Shown here piece after piece: positions 33,872-43,324 of a stretch of 64,000 nt of DNA. The stretch lies in contig CAXTWH010000001.1 in assembly GCA_964247975.1 (NCBI GenBank), forward strand, positions 138,570 to 202,569. The letters are read 5' to 3'. The translations under genes and the position numbers were made by a program. The notes beneath the pieces were generated by a model, which was not told the DNA's origin, searched no databases, and was given only the letters and a program-made list of their open reading frames with translations. Numbering within the stretch: the stretch's first letter is position 1; every line of letters starts with the position of its first letter. This DNA is from KBS-96 sp964247975 (GTDB lineage Bacteria; Acidobacteriota; Terriglobia; Bryobacterales; Bryobacteraceae).

Positions 33872-36800
33872 TTAATTTACCGCAATCACCTGAGCGGCGC
33901 TGGAACTCACATTGCCGGATGAATCCTTGCGATCAATCACATAATACAGGACTCGCCCACCAATTGCCGGAACATTTACACTACATCCATTCGAACAGGA
34001 CTGCCAGTTGAGCGGCTCCGATAACCAGGCGAACGGATCGTTATTGGCCGCTCCGGTGGAACAGGATTCCTGCCGCGATGAACAGTAAAGATTCAGATCG
34101 TAGCCGAACCGAATCCTCACCGTATCGCCGGAACGGCCTCCGACCTTCACCGGAACTTGGATGTAGTCTCCCCGGTATTGGGAATCGAACTGCCAGGATG
34201 GCAGCTTGGCTCCGAACAATTGGCTGCGAACTCCATCAGCCCATTTACCCGCGCCGATCACCCAGCCGGTTCCGTCAGTTCCATGTACGTTCGCGTAATT
34301 GTTCGTGCGTCCGGGGCCGCCCCAGAACGAGGAAATCACGCGCCAGTGTGAACCGGTCGGGTCCGGCTTGGAAACATCGTATTGAACAGAACGGGCTACC
34401 TCATTTGGAAGCGATGCCAGGCAAGGCGTTCTGCGCACATAACCGAGAACACACTGGCCAGACAGATCAGTATTCAGAACACTGACGAACTGATCGCCTT
34501 TCTGTGAGTTCTGAACGCATTCTCCCGGCAGATCGGCCACGCAGAAGCTGTCAAGCGTATTATCGGAAATCTGAGATCCCGGTCCGCTGATATCTTTTAA
34601 AAGCGTGTGCCCGTACCATCCGACCGTGGCGCGGTGTTTTCGGTCCAATCCTGTGTATTGAAGCGGCTGTCCGCCTGCCGATTGCAGCGGCAAACTGATT
34701 TTATATACATTCCGCATACCGCTCACGATGGAAAGGTTGTGATACCAAACTAAAGGATCGCCGCCGCCAGCGCCGCCCAAAGGCCGCTGGTCTAAACCGA
34801 AAACTGATTTCTTGCCCATCGCATCATAGGAGAACAAGCTTCCGGGATGGGTTTGGATGGAATCCAACCCCACAATACTGCCGCCGAAGTTGTAGATCAT
34901 CCCCAAGCCGAAATCGTACTGCTTGGAAAAGAAGTCCGGCAGTTTTCCGCTTCTGACGCCGTAGCCGAAACCGAACTGCCCCGGCACGAAATTTCCTAAG
35001 CCATACGAATACGGAGTCCATTGAGTGAACGTACCCGATGAAGGATCATATTGCAGGTTCGTATGCGCGCCGTAAGGCACCGGGTTATCAGCGTAAATGG
35101 TATGCGAAGAATCGCTGGCTTTTGTCCAGTATTCATTGCCGGTGCAGGCAAACGGCATATCAACCATGAACAGAAACCCGGAAGCATGATTGGCCTTCGC
35201 GCCGACACAAAGCGAAACCGGAGCTGCGGAAGCCGCTCGCGAAAGAACCAGATCAATGGTGCCGTCGTTCAAAGTAGTTTTCTTCGCCACTAAGAACCGT
35301 TCCGCGCCGGAGTCTCCGCCGGTATCTCCTAAATCCCGCAGCCAGTCGCCTTCCGCAATCGGCTGCAAGTACGACCAGCAGTTCAGCGATGTTCCATCGC
35401 CGCCGCAGCTATTCGAGTTATGAGGCCAGGCGATCGGGCGCGACCCGGGCGTTACTCCTGTCGCTAAATCCAGTTGCGAAGGTCCACGGTTTACCGGCTC
35501 GGTGCCGACGTTTACTTTGATGCAGTTGCTTCCCGTTGCGCCTTGCGAAAGCCAGCGGCTGTCGCTTACGCCTAGCTGTTCGCAGGTGGACGGGTCTGTA
35601 AATCCCGTACTCAATGCAGTTGAATTTCCATTGTTATAAATCTGATTAATCTGCATCGTGTACTGCCCAACGGCCATTTGGTTTGGGGACTGCAAGCTGC
35701 CCATCAGCGCGTAAGCAATCCAGCCATCAGGAGTTTTACTTCCGTAGCCGCCGTGCATGCCGCCCCAGCGCAGCGGATAATGGCTCCAACTGTCGCCGCA
35801 ATAAACCAGTTGCTGGCCCGCCGGCTTGGTCATATCAAAGTAACAGCCCCAGGCCATCGCGTTCTGGCTAGGCCGCATTTGAAATGTAGCGATTCCGCCT
35901 TGAACGGAACTGAACTGCGGCGCGCCCCAGTAACGCATATCAATCTGCGGATAATTTTTCTTAATTTGGCTGACCACATCGTTTCCCGAACCGCTGGTCA
36001 AATTTCCGCCGCAGGAAAAATAAGGATTGGTGCCGGAATTGTAATCGGTCGGCAAACTGCGGTAATGTCCGTTCGCCGCGTCATAGTTACAAGTAAAAAT
36101 GTTGGCGCTTCCTGAATCGTATTGATAGAACAACAGCGGGTTTGCAGTGTCCTGCGTTACGCCGTTAGCCGAAAGGCGCGCAATCATTCGCATCTCACCG
36201 CTTGCAGGATTAAAAAAGTATAAAAACGGATCGCCCCAGATGTCGCTAAAAACACAAGTCTGGCCCTGAACAGGCTGGCTTAATTGCGTTACGCCATCGG
36301 CAGCGTAATTTGCCGTTACGTTACCCGAACACACAAGACCCTGGCCTTCGTAGCCCAGGTAATAATCAGCCGAGCTGGCGTAATCGTATTTCACTGCATC
36401 CAGGTACACCGTTCCGTTGCCGGTCTGCTTCCAGATTTTGAATCCGAAGTTCGACAGAATAAAAGCTTGGCTAGTGACAGCCGCGCCGGACGCGTGATTG
36501 CTGCCAACGCCGCTGCACCCCGAAAACGTAGTGCCTGATACTGCGCGGCATTGAACGGAATCCGATTCCACTTTCATGATGTAAATCGGATAGCCGTAAA
36601 AGTTTTTGATGAATCCCGATGCATTCGCTACCGTGAACGTACTCGCGCCGCTGCTGACCGCGCCGGAAAGAGTGGTTTGCACGCCATTGAATGAACTTCC
36701 AAGATCCTGTTGAATGGTGAGGTGAGTGCCGTCCACCGAACTGGTAACCGCGCAATCATTATTCGGGCAGGTTGGCGCGGAGCCAGCCACGTGAACGTGC

Positions 36801-37906
36801 ATGCCCGATTTCAGATTGCCGGGAAACGTCAGCGGAAAAATTCCGACCAAAGGCGGAGTTGTGTTTGTCACCGTGTTGTGTACGGCTGTGACGCTTGGGT
36901 TATTGCCCGCAAAATCGGCGGTCATCCAATCCACCGGAATCGTGGGCGAACCCCAGCCTGAAAAAAACGGCGTGGGAAACGTGCCGGGTCCGGTCACCTC
37001 AGCCGCGGTTGCTTGCGGCAGCGTCAAAGTCAGAGTGTTGCCTAAGCAGGTCTGCCCGGCATCAGCCGATAAACAGACGTTCATTGTCCGGTCCGCAGCG
37101 TTGCTTCCATCGCCGTAGCCATTGATTCGCGCCAGAAAATCGTCTACGTAATTTTCGGAATAATCGATGTAAGCCCGCTGCCCTTCCGCTGTTGCCGTAG
37201 GCAGAAAAACAGCATTGGACGCGCCGCCAGCGCCGGAATAAGAAGCATACTGCCCATCCTGCGCCAGCACGTTGGAAACGTTTGTCCAGGTGCCTGCCAG
37301 GTCATAAGCGTAGAGCGGCAGCAGAGCCGTGTGAGTGCCTGGGCTTCCATACCCCGGCGTGGTTAACCGCTTCAGCAAAACGCCTGTTTGCGGATCAATA
37401 TAAGTTTTGGCGGCGTTGCCGTAATCCACGGTCGGGTAAGCATAATTTCCGTAGCCGCTGCTGTTGAACGGATACGGGTCAGGAGCGGAATTGCCCAAGG
37501 GAATGGTTCTGGTCCGGAAGCTGAGGGAACCGGTATTGCTTCCGCTCGTGCAGCTTACTTGAAAAGTGTAGGCCGAATCAGCTTGCAGCGCGCGCGAATA
37601 CAATTTTCCATCTGCGGCGAGGTCCGAAGTACGCTTGCCAACCACCACAATCCGGTAACTGCCGTTCGCCAAGTTGCCGGGGCGTCCATCATTATCCGCA
37701 CCGGCAAAAAGATTAGCGTCAGTATCATGCGCGACATTGTTTGCGGAATCCAGCACAATCGCTGAACAAGCGTTGTTATCCGGCGCGGTGTAAGCAAAAA
37801 TCGCCTGGGTTTGCGTAGTTCCTATCATCTGCACCGGAACAGGGGCAGCAGCGGCATAAGCAGCCAAAACAATGGCCGCGCCCGCCCAAAACATTCTGCT
37901 TACCAT
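33872..37906 (-). CDS. Giant exported protein of unknown function (1,344 residues)
   Basis: Start ATG at 37906, where ATGGTAA overlaps the stop of the upstream gene; the product begins MVSRMFWAGAAIVLAAYAAA, a signal peptide. The first 130 residues look like a fibronectin-type beta domain (VQMIGTTQTQAIFAYTAP, YTFQVSCTSGSNTGSLSFRT). The rest is rich in Gly, Asn, Tyr, Ser and aromatic residues with many cysteine pairs, including SGASTFTVANASGFIKNFYGYPIYI, and a C-terminal beta-sandwich-like part ending YYVIDRKDSSGNVSSSAAQVIAVN. No catalytic motif is recognised. Similar secreted giants occur in Solibacter-type genomes without known function. An upstream ATG at 37948 would overlap the previous gene by 49 bp. 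Confidence 0.8.
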   Translation of the reverse strand: MVSRMFWAGAAIVLAAYAAAAPVPVQMIGTTQTQAIFAYTAPDNNACSAIVLDSANNVAHDTDANLFAGADNDGRPGNLANGSYRIVVVGKRTSDLAADGKLYSRALQADSAYTFQVSCTSGSNTGSLSFRTRTIPLGNSAPDPYPFNSSGYGNYAYPTVDYGNAAKTYIDPQTGVLLKRLTTPGYGSPGTHTALLPLYAYDLAGTWTNVSNVLAQDGQYASYSGAGGASNAVFLPTATAEGQRAYIDYSENYVDDFLARINGYGDGSNAADRTMNVCLSADAGQTCLGNTLTLTLPQATAAEVTGPGTFPTPFFSGWGSPTIPVDWMTADFAGNNPSVTAVHNTVTNTTPPLVGIFPLTFPGNLKSGMHVHVAGSAPTCPNNDCAVTSSVDGTHLTIQQDLGSSFNGVQTTLSGAVSSGASTFTVANASGFIKNFYGYPIYIMKVESDSVQCRAVSGTTFSGCSGVGSNHASGAAVTSQAFILSNFGFKIWKQTGNGTVYLDAVKYDYASSADYYLGYEGQGLVCSGNVTANYAADGVTQLSQPVQGQTCVFSDIWGDPFLYFFNPASGEMRMIARLSANGVTQDTANPLLFYQYDSGSANIFTCNYDAANGHYRSLPTDYNSGTNPYFSCGGNLTSGSGNDVVSQIKKNYPQIDMRYWGAPQFSSVQGGIATFQMRPSQNAMAWGCYFDMTKPAGQQLVYCGDSWSHYPLRWGGMHGGYGSKTPDGWIAYALMGSLQSPNQMAVGQYTMQINQIYNNGNSTALSTGFTDPSTCEQLGVSDSRWLSQGATGSNCIKVNVGTEPVNRGPSQLDLATGVTPGSRPIAWPHNSNSCGGDGTSLNCWSYLQPIAEGDWLRDLGDTGGDSGAERFLVAKKTTLNDGTIDLVLSRAASAAPVSLCVGAKANHASGFLFMVDMPFACTGNEYWTKASDSSHTIYADNPVPYGAHTNLQYDPSSGTFTQWTPYSYGLGNFVPGQFGFGYGVRSGKLPDFFSKQYDFGLGMIYNFGGSIVGLDSIQTHPGSLFSYDAMGKKSVFGLDQRPLGGAGGGDPLVWYHNLSIVSGMRNVYKISLPLQSAGGQPLQYTGLDRKHRATVGWYGHTLLKDISGPGSQISDNTLDSFCVADLPGECVQNSQKGDQFVSVLNTDLSGQCVLGYVRRTPCLASLPNEVARSVQYDVSKPDPTGSHWRVISSFWGGPGRTNNYANVHGTDGTGWVIGAGKWADGVRSQLFGAKLPSWQFDSQYRGDYIQVPVKVGGRSGDTVRIRFGYDLNLYCSSRQESCSTGAANNDPFAWLSEPLNWQSCSNGCSVNVPAIGGRVLYYVIDRKDSSGNVSSSAAQVIAVN

Positions 37907-38772
37907 GACGACAACGCCGACCTTCTCCAAGTATTGGATGTTACGCAAACATAAAAATAATTGGAATCATAGGACCAGGCCCCGGCCTGGCAAGCCGCGC
38001 TGGAATTCTGCGGCACCGCCACATGCAAGCCAACCAGCGTGGTGTCCGCGCTGATCACCGCGCTGCCGTTGGCATCGCTCGCCACAATGCCCGGCCCGGC
38101 AATCAGGTTTTTAGTTCCCAGAACAGCGCGAAAATCCTGGCCGCCGGTCGCATCCAGCAAACCGTTCGACACCGACCAGGTAGCGATCGGCACGGAATCA
38201 GCGGGAAACGACGTTACGCCATATTGAACCGAACAGCCGCTACAAGCCACGCTCAAGTTGCCGCCAATAGTTAACATGCCGCCTCCGGCCACGTACACCA
38301 GCAGCATTCCCGTGTTGTTTCCGGAAATGGTGGCGGTTGCGCCCGAAGTGATGCTGAACACCGTGCTGCCAAAACGAACGTTGCAAGGAGTCACCGCCGA
38401 GCAGTTGCCCCCGATTGTTAACACGTTGCCCGCAGTACGAACAGCTTGCAGATCGCCAAGCTGGCTGGCCATTGAAGCTCCACCGGAGCCGCTGCCTGAA
38501 CCGCCGCCGCTGCCACCGCCGCTTTCCACTGCCCAGATATTGTTTGCGGTGCAACCATACAAATTTGCTCCTGCGCTCGCATCAGCTTTAAAAAACAGTT
38601 GTCCTATCTGACAAGCTGTCGGAAGTGCCGTGCCCACCTGCACGGGCCGAGTCGATGGCAGAGCCGAAAAATCGATACTCTTACTTTGTGTCCGAAGGTC
38701 GACCAGTGTTTGGCCGAAACAGGATCCCGCCAACAGAAATGCCAGCAGGATTAGAAAATGCTTTTGTCTCAT
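37900..38772 (-). CDS. Exported protein of unknown function, coupled to giant secreted protein
   Basis: 290 residues from the ATG at 38772: signal peptide MRQKHFLILLAFLLAGSCFG, then a region with DLRTQSKSIDFSALPSTRPVQVG, a Gly/Ser-only linker of about 20 residues, and a C-terminal part with pairs of cysteines (NCSAVTPCNVRFG, VACSGCSVQYG, QNSSAACQAGAWSYDSNYFYVCV). The WSYDSNYFYVCVTSNTWRRS ending resembles short domains on phage and bacterial surface fibres (inference). Its last codons overlap the start of the giant secreted gene by 7 bp, so the two are probably made in step and may bind one another. The leader upstream to 38823 is not signal-like. Confidence 0.75.
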   Translation of the reverse strand: MRQKHFLILLAFLLAGSCFGQTLVDLRTQSKSIDFSALPSTRPVQVGTALPTACQIGQLFFKADASAGANLYGCTANNIWAVESGGGSGGGSGSGSGGASMASQLGDLQAVRTAGNVLTIGGNCSAVTPCNVRFGSTVFSITSGATATISGNNTGMLLVYVAGGGMLTIGGNLSVACSGCSVQYGVTSFPADSVPIATWSVSNGLLDATGGQDFRAVLGTKNLIAGPGIVASDANGSAVISADTTLVGLHVAVPQNSSAACQAGAWSYDSNYFYVCVTSNTWRRSALSSW

Positions 38773-38977
38773 GAAATCGTCAGCCCTTACAGAGGGGGTT
38801 TGACCCTGCATAGAAACTAACACGCGGTTTTCCGGCGCTATACGTAAGTTGTTGATTTAAAAAAGCAACTTTTCTGAACTGGCTATCGGCAGTTTGTCCA
38901 AAATTGATTAGGAGGGGTGAATCTTGGAACGGAAAAGTGGAATTTGGCCCGGTTTTTGACCAAAGAAGTTTTGTGTC

Positions 38978-41647
38978 TTACTCATGTCGCAGAGCGCGCA
39001 TCGGGTCGATCCGGGAAGCGCGGCGGGCCGGAAGAAAACCGGCCAACGAAGCGAGTCCCAGGATCAGCAGAACAGTGAAGCCCACGGAAACCGGATCCAG
39101 GGAATGAACTCCGAACAGAAAACTGTTCAGCCAGCGGCTTTCCGCCAAGGCCAATGGCAGCCCGCCGATTAATCCGACGCCGATCAGAACCAAAGATTCC
39201 CGGAAAATCAGCAGAATCACATCGCGCTGCTGCGCTCCGATCGCCATGCGAATGCCAATTTCATTGGTTCGACCGGCAACGGAATATGCCATTGTGCCGT
39301 AAATGCCGATAGACATCAGCGCCAGCGCGAGGATCCCGAACGCGCTGCAAAGAATCGTGAGCAGTTTCTGCTGGCCTAAGGAATGCTCGATCTGCTGATC
39401 CAGTGTGGTCACTTCCAGCACCGGCAGCCTGCTGTTGATTTGCCGCAGCACGCGCCGAGCCGCGTCAGCAACGCCTGCGGAAGCGCCCGCCGTGCGCAGC
39501 ACAATATCCGCTTCCGGCGTCGGCTTCTGCCAAAGCGGATAATACGCCATTGGCGGCGCTTGCTCATGCAGATCGTAGAAACGCGAATCCGCCACTACGC
39601 CCACAATTTCCCTACCCGGCGCTCGAAATGGCGCGCCATGCTCCATATGCAGCCCGATCGGGTTCTGGTTGGGCAGGTACAGATTGACAAAAGATTGATT
39701 CACAATCACCACCGGGGGGCTTGAAGGGGTGTCACGAACAGTGAACGTTCTGCCGAGCACTAAGGGGATGCGCAGAGTTTCCAGAAACTGCGGCCCCACT
39801 TGCACGCTATGAATATCCATCTGTAGACCGGCGCGTGGCGTGTAGCCGAGAATGGAGAAGTTCTCGCTTGAGTTAGTTCCGCTGATCGGCGTGTACCGGC
39901 ACAAAGCAGCGGACATCACGCCCGGAATTTGCGACATCCGCTCGCCGATGTCGCGGTACAGCGCGAACAACTCGCGCTTTTCGTAGCCGGCCAAGTCGGC
40001 ATCTGTTCTCAGGACCAGGATGTTCTCCCGGTCAAAGCCGACTTCCTGCCGCTCCAGCGCAAACAGGCTATGCGCGAGCAGGCTTGCGCCAAACAGCAGC
40101 ACACAGGACAACACAATTTGCAGCGCAATCAAGGGCTGCGATGCGCCCAAACGAAAACGCCATGTTCCGATCCCGATCTTGTGAGCAGTTTGTTCAGCGC
40201 GAAGGTTGAACCGGCTTAATTTCAAAGCTGGAAAGATCCCGAACAGAATTCCTGTGAGGAGACAAGTCAAAAATGTAAATGCCAGCACGATCGGTTCGGG
40301 CCGAATCTTCACCACTGAAGGCACTTTCAGCACCAGCGTCAATCCTTTCACGCTCCACCACGCAAACAGGAGACCGGCCACGCCGCCCAGGAAAGACAGA
40401 AGAATGCTTTCGGTCAGCACCTGCCGAATTAATCGCCCACGCGTAGCACCCAGCGCGAGCCGAGCGAGAAACTCCGGTCTTCGCTTGGCGGCGCGCGCCA
40501 GCAGAAGAGTGGCGACGTTCGCGCAGGCAAGCAACAGCACCACTACAACCACGGTCATCAGCAAATGCAGCGGTTGTGAATACAAAAATCGGAGGGCCGA
40601 GATTCCGCTACCCCCGGGTTTCAGTTGAATCGCGACATTCTCAATCTGCCGGCGTACCTGTGCGGAAGGATGACTGCCGGCCTGCTCCAGGAAATGCTGA
40701 CGAAGCCGAATAGTTACGTCTGCTTGAGCAGTTTTCAAGCTGGCGCTTGGCTTCAGCCTTCCCATCAGATTCAGCCAGTACACATCACGAGCATCTAAGG
40801 CATTCGCGCCAAGGTACGAACCCTGTACCAGAATCTTCGGTTGACTCGACAACGGCAGGAAGAAGTCCGGAGCGGGCTCCACTCTTTCGCCAAAAAATTC
40901 AGGAGCGGCAACTCCGGCAATCGTAAAAGCAGTTCCATTGAGCACAACAGTTTGGCCGAGCACTGAACGATGGAGTTGAAAGCGATCACGCCAGAAAGGA
41001 TAGCTGAGGACGGCAGCCGGCGGCGCGGTAAGGGAATCGTCAGAGTCGTTGAAAACTCTGCCAAGGATCGCCGTTACGCCGAGTACTTGAAAATAGTTGC
41101 CGGACACAAGATGCACTTTGGCCCGTTCCCAAGCTTCTTCGGTGGTGCCGCCGGAAACGTGCAACGTGACCCGATCTATTCCCTGGCGGAAAGCGCAGAG
41201 ATCTTCGAAAGACTCGTTATGACCGTGAAGATATTTGTAAAACGGATAAGAAAACTCGTTGCTCTGATATGTAGTGCCGCTGTGGACTCCCGTACTGATG
41301 CCGTCATAAAAAAGAACCAGCCGCGCCGGATCTTTCACCGGCAGCATTTGCAGCATAAAAGCATTGATGAGCGTGAAAATCGCCGTGTTCGCGCCGATGC
41401 CGAGCGCCAGCGAAAGCACAGCCACAAACACAAAAGCCGGGCTTTTCCGCAGTTGGCGAAAACCGTAGAAAATATCCTGAATGCCCGTTTCGAGCCACAC
41501 AATTGTGCTGGCGTCTCTCATGCGTTCCCGGATCAGGGTCGCGTTCCCGAACGAGCCTGACGTTTGCGAACGGTGAAAATCGAGTTCTTCCCGCATCTCC
41601 TCGTCCAACTGTTTTCCGCGAAAAAGATTGAAGAATTTGCGCAGCAT
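38978..41647 (-). CDS. MacB/FtsX-type duplicated ABC permease (acidobacterial orphan permease family)
   Basis: 889 residues. The N-terminal cytoplasmic stretch MLRKFFNLFRGKQLDEEMREELDFH precedes a first membrane segment (AFVFVAVLSLALGIGANTAIFTLIN), a periplasmic MacB-like domain, a three-segment FtsX block (MTVVVVVLLLACANVATLLLAR), then a second copy: LQIVLSCVLLFGASLLAHSLF, another periplasmic domain and a closing FtsX block with MAYSVAGRTNEIGIRMAIGAQ. This duplicated layout without its own ATPase is characteristic of Acidobacteria. Substrate unknown; efflux or lipoprotein-type mechanotransmission is likely. It is 11 bp downstream of a PadR gene, which probably represses both. Confidence 0.9.
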   Translation of the reverse strand: MLRKFFNLFRGKQLDEEMREELDFHRSQTSGSFGNATLIRERMRDASTIVWLETGIQDIFYGFRQLRKSPAFVFVAVLSLALGIGANTAIFTLINAFMLQMLPVKDPARLVLFYDGISTGVHSGTTYQSNEFSYPFYKYLHGHNESFEDLCAFRQGIDRVTLHVSGGTTEEAWERAKVHLVSGNYFQVLGVTAILGRVFNDSDDSLTAPPAAVLSYPFWRDRFQLHRSVLGQTVVLNGTAFTIAGVAAPEFFGERVEPAPDFFLPLSSQPKILVQGSYLGANALDARDVYWLNLMGRLKPSASLKTAQADVTIRLRQHFLEQAGSHPSAQVRRQIENVAIQLKPGGSGISALRFLYSQPLHLLMTVVVVVLLLACANVATLLLARAAKRRPEFLARLALGATRGRLIRQVLTESILLSFLGGVAGLLFAWWSVKGLTLVLKVPSVVKIRPEPIVLAFTFLTCLLTGILFGIFPALKLSRFNLRAEQTAHKIGIGTWRFRLGASQPLIALQIVLSCVLLFGASLLAHSLFALERQEVGFDRENILVLRTDADLAGYEKRELFALYRDIGERMSQIPGVMSAALCRYTPISGTNSSENFSILGYTPRAGLQMDIHSVQVGPQFLETLRIPLVLGRTFTVRDTPSSPPVVIVNQSFVNLYLPNQNPIGLHMEHGAPFRAPGREIVGVVADSRFYDLHEQAPPMAYYPLWQKPTPEADIVLRTAGASAGVADAARRVLRQINSRLPVLEVTTLDQQIEHSLGQQKLLTILCSAFGILALALMSIGIYGTMAYSVAGRTNEIGIRMAIGAQQRDVILLIFRESLVLIGVGLIGGLPLALAESRWLNSFLFGVHSLDPVSVGFTVLLILGLASLAGFLPARRASRIDPMRALRHE

Positions 41648-41658
41648 ACTGCTTCTCC

Positions 41659-41985
41659 TCAGTTGAATTCGAGGAACGTCGATACGGCGGCGGCATGATC
41701 GCGCCAGCGCTGCTCCACGTCCGCCAGATGCTTTTTCCCGGTTCTGGTCAGGCTGTAATATCTGGCCCGGCGGTTGTTTTCACTCAGCTTCCACTCGGCG
41801 GCAATTAACCCGTCCATTTCCAGCCGGCGAAGCGCGGGGTAAAGCGAGCCTTCTTCCACCCGCAGTTGATTCTGCGAGGCAACCAGAATGGCGCAGGTAA
41901 TACCATAGCCGTGTTCGGGACCACGAGCCAAAGTCTTTAAAATAAGCAGATCAAGGGTGCCTTGCAGCGTGTCACGACCCATCAA
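41659..41985 (-). CDS. PadR family transcriptional regulator
   Basis: 108 residues with the classic PadR winged helix: LQGTLDLLILKTLARGPEHGYGITCAI, then VEEGSLYPALRRLEMDGLIAAEW and the wing NNRRARYYSLTRTGKKHL, ending in a short dimerisation helix (DVEQRWRDHAAAV). AAAGG precedes the ATG by 8 bases. It heads an operon with the duplicated permease. A promoter and a palindromic operator lie immediately upstream, so autoregulation is likely. Confidence 0.95.
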   Translation of the reverse strand: MMGRDTLQGTLDLLILKTLARGPEHGYGITCAILVASQNQLRVEEGSLYPALRRLEMDGLIAAEWKLSENNRRARYYSLTRTGKKHLADVEQRWRDHAAAVSTFLEFN

Positions 41986-41996
41986 ACAACCTTTAC

Positions 41997-42041
41997 CCTA
42001 GACATCTAGGAAAGTATGGCTGAAATCGTTTTCGCTGTCAA
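41997..42041 (-). promoter_or_regulatory. PadR-permease promoter with palindromic operator
   Basis: On the reverse strand TTGACA (42041-42036) and CATACT (42018-42013) are 17 bp apart, a near-consensus sigma-70 promoter. CCTAGA at 41997-42002 and TCTAGG at 42005-42010 form a perfect palindrome with two bases between, placed across the expected transcription start and 12 bp before the start codon. This is where PadR repressors commonly bind, so it is the likely operator. Confidence 0.75.
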
Positions 42042-42064
42042 GGCTCTGCTTCATACTGATTACT

Positions 42065-43324
42065 ATGTTTCCCAGAATTGCCGTGCTCGGGCTTGGCTAT
42101 GTCGGCTGTGTTTCCGCCGCCTGCCTGGCCCAGCTCGGTTTCAAGGTCATCGGCGTAGATCGCGACCAATACAAAGTTGATAGCGTTAACAAGCAGCGTT
42201 CGCCTTTCTTCGAGCCGGGATTAAGCGAACTGGTGCGCGACACGGTAGCAAATGGCTCCTTGCAGGCGACAACATCGTTGGCGCAGATAATCGACGAAAT
42301 TGATATTGCCATCATCTGCGTCGGCACGCCTTCTGAGAAAAACGGCAATCTTGGTTTGGAGCAGCTTCGCCGCGTGTGCCTTGAATTAAGCGAACTAGTG
42401 ATGAACAGGACTAAGCCGTTGATCGTTACCATTCGCAGCACGGTGTTTCCCGGCACTTGCGATGAAGTTGTAATTCCTGTATTTCAAAATAATCCGCAGA
42501 TTCAGATTGTTTCCAACCCTGAGTTTCTGCGCGAAGGCGTCGCCGTTCGTGATTTCATGGAGCCGTCTCTGTTAGTGGTCGGCAGCAACAACTCGGAAGC
42601 AGCAAAAACGGTCGCCGCTCTTTACCAGGACTTGAACGTAGCGCCTTGTCTCGTATCGCTTAAAACAGCGGAGATGATTAAATATTCGTGCAATGCGTTT
42701 CACGCCGTGAAAATTGCCTTCGCCAATGAGTTCGGCGCACTCTGCGATTCCCTCCGCATTGACGCGCAGGAAGTGATGGAAACGCTTTGCCAGGACCGGA
42801 AACTGAATATTTCACCGGCTTACCTGAAACCGGGTTTTGCGTTCGGCGGCTCTTGTCTGCCTAAAGACCTGCGCGCGTTAACTTATCGTGCCGGTCGCTT
42901 GGATCTGAAACTGCCGCTGCTCGAAGCAGCTTTGCCGAGCAACCAGGAACATCTGCGGCGCGCTGTGGATCAGGTGCTGGATCTGGGTCCACGCCGTTTG
43001 GGTATTATTGGTCTTGCGTTCAAGGAAAACACGGACGATCTGCGGGAAAGCCCGGTTGTGGCTTTGCTGGAACAGTTAATCGGGAAAGGCCGCGAGCTTC
43101 GCATTTTCGATCCGCATATTCAACTTGATTCCATTTACGGCAGCAATCGGAATTTCATCTTGCAGCAGATTCCCCATATTGGTCGACTGCTCGATCAGCG
43201 CATCGAAGACACGCTGGCCTGGGCGGAACGCATCATCGTTGCCCAAAAGCCTTCACCGGCAATCAATGCATCACTTAACAACAGCGGTTTGCCGGTCACA
43301 AATCTAATCGGCGCAATGCGTTAG
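42065..43324 (+). CDS. Nucleotide-sugar dehydrogenase, GDP-mannose 6-dehydrogenase (AlgD)-like
   Basis: 419 residues. NAD-binding start IAVLGLGYVGCVSAACLAQLGFKVIGVD, then FEPGLSELV, CVGTPSEKNGNLGL, STVFPGTCDEVVIP, EMIKYSCNAFHAVKIAFANEF and the active-site motif GFAFGGSCLPKDLRALTYRA with the catalytic Cys near residue 264. The EKNG, AFAxGGSCLPKD and CQDRKLN features resemble AlgD, which oxidises GDP-mannose to GDP-mannuronate, more than typical UDP-glucose dehydrogenases (TSxTPGGxCIPxD). Specificity is an inference. A uronic-acid donor would fit the heparinase/uronate cluster 9 kb away. Divergent from PadR by 79 bp; its stop overlaps the convergent gene by 4 bp. Confidence 0.88.
   Translation: MFPRIAVLGLGYVGCVSAACLAQLGFKVIGVDRDQYKVDSVNKQRSPFFEPGLSELVRDTVANGSLQATTSLAQIIDEIDIAIICVGTPSEKNGNLGLEQLRRVCLELSELVMNRTKPLIVTIRSTVFPGTCDEVVIPVFQNNPQIQIVSNPEFLREGVAVRDFMEPSLLVVGSNNSEAAKTVAALYQDLNVAPCLVSLKTAEMIKYSCNAFHAVKIAFANEFGALCDSLRIDAQEVMETLCQDRKLNISPAYLKPGFAFGGSCLPKDLRALTYRAGRLDLKLPLLEAALPSNQEHLRRAVDQVLDLGPRRLGIIGLAFKENTDDLRESPVVALLEQLIGKGRELRIFDPHIQLDSIYGSNRNFILQQIPHIGRLLDQRIEDTLAWAERIIVAQKPSPAINASLNNSGLPVTNLIGAMR

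Noticed and set aside
38773..38977. Possible riboswitch or structured leader upstream of the secreted pair
   Set aside because: Some short inverted repeats, but no match to a known riboswitch core that I can name; not strong enough to annotate.
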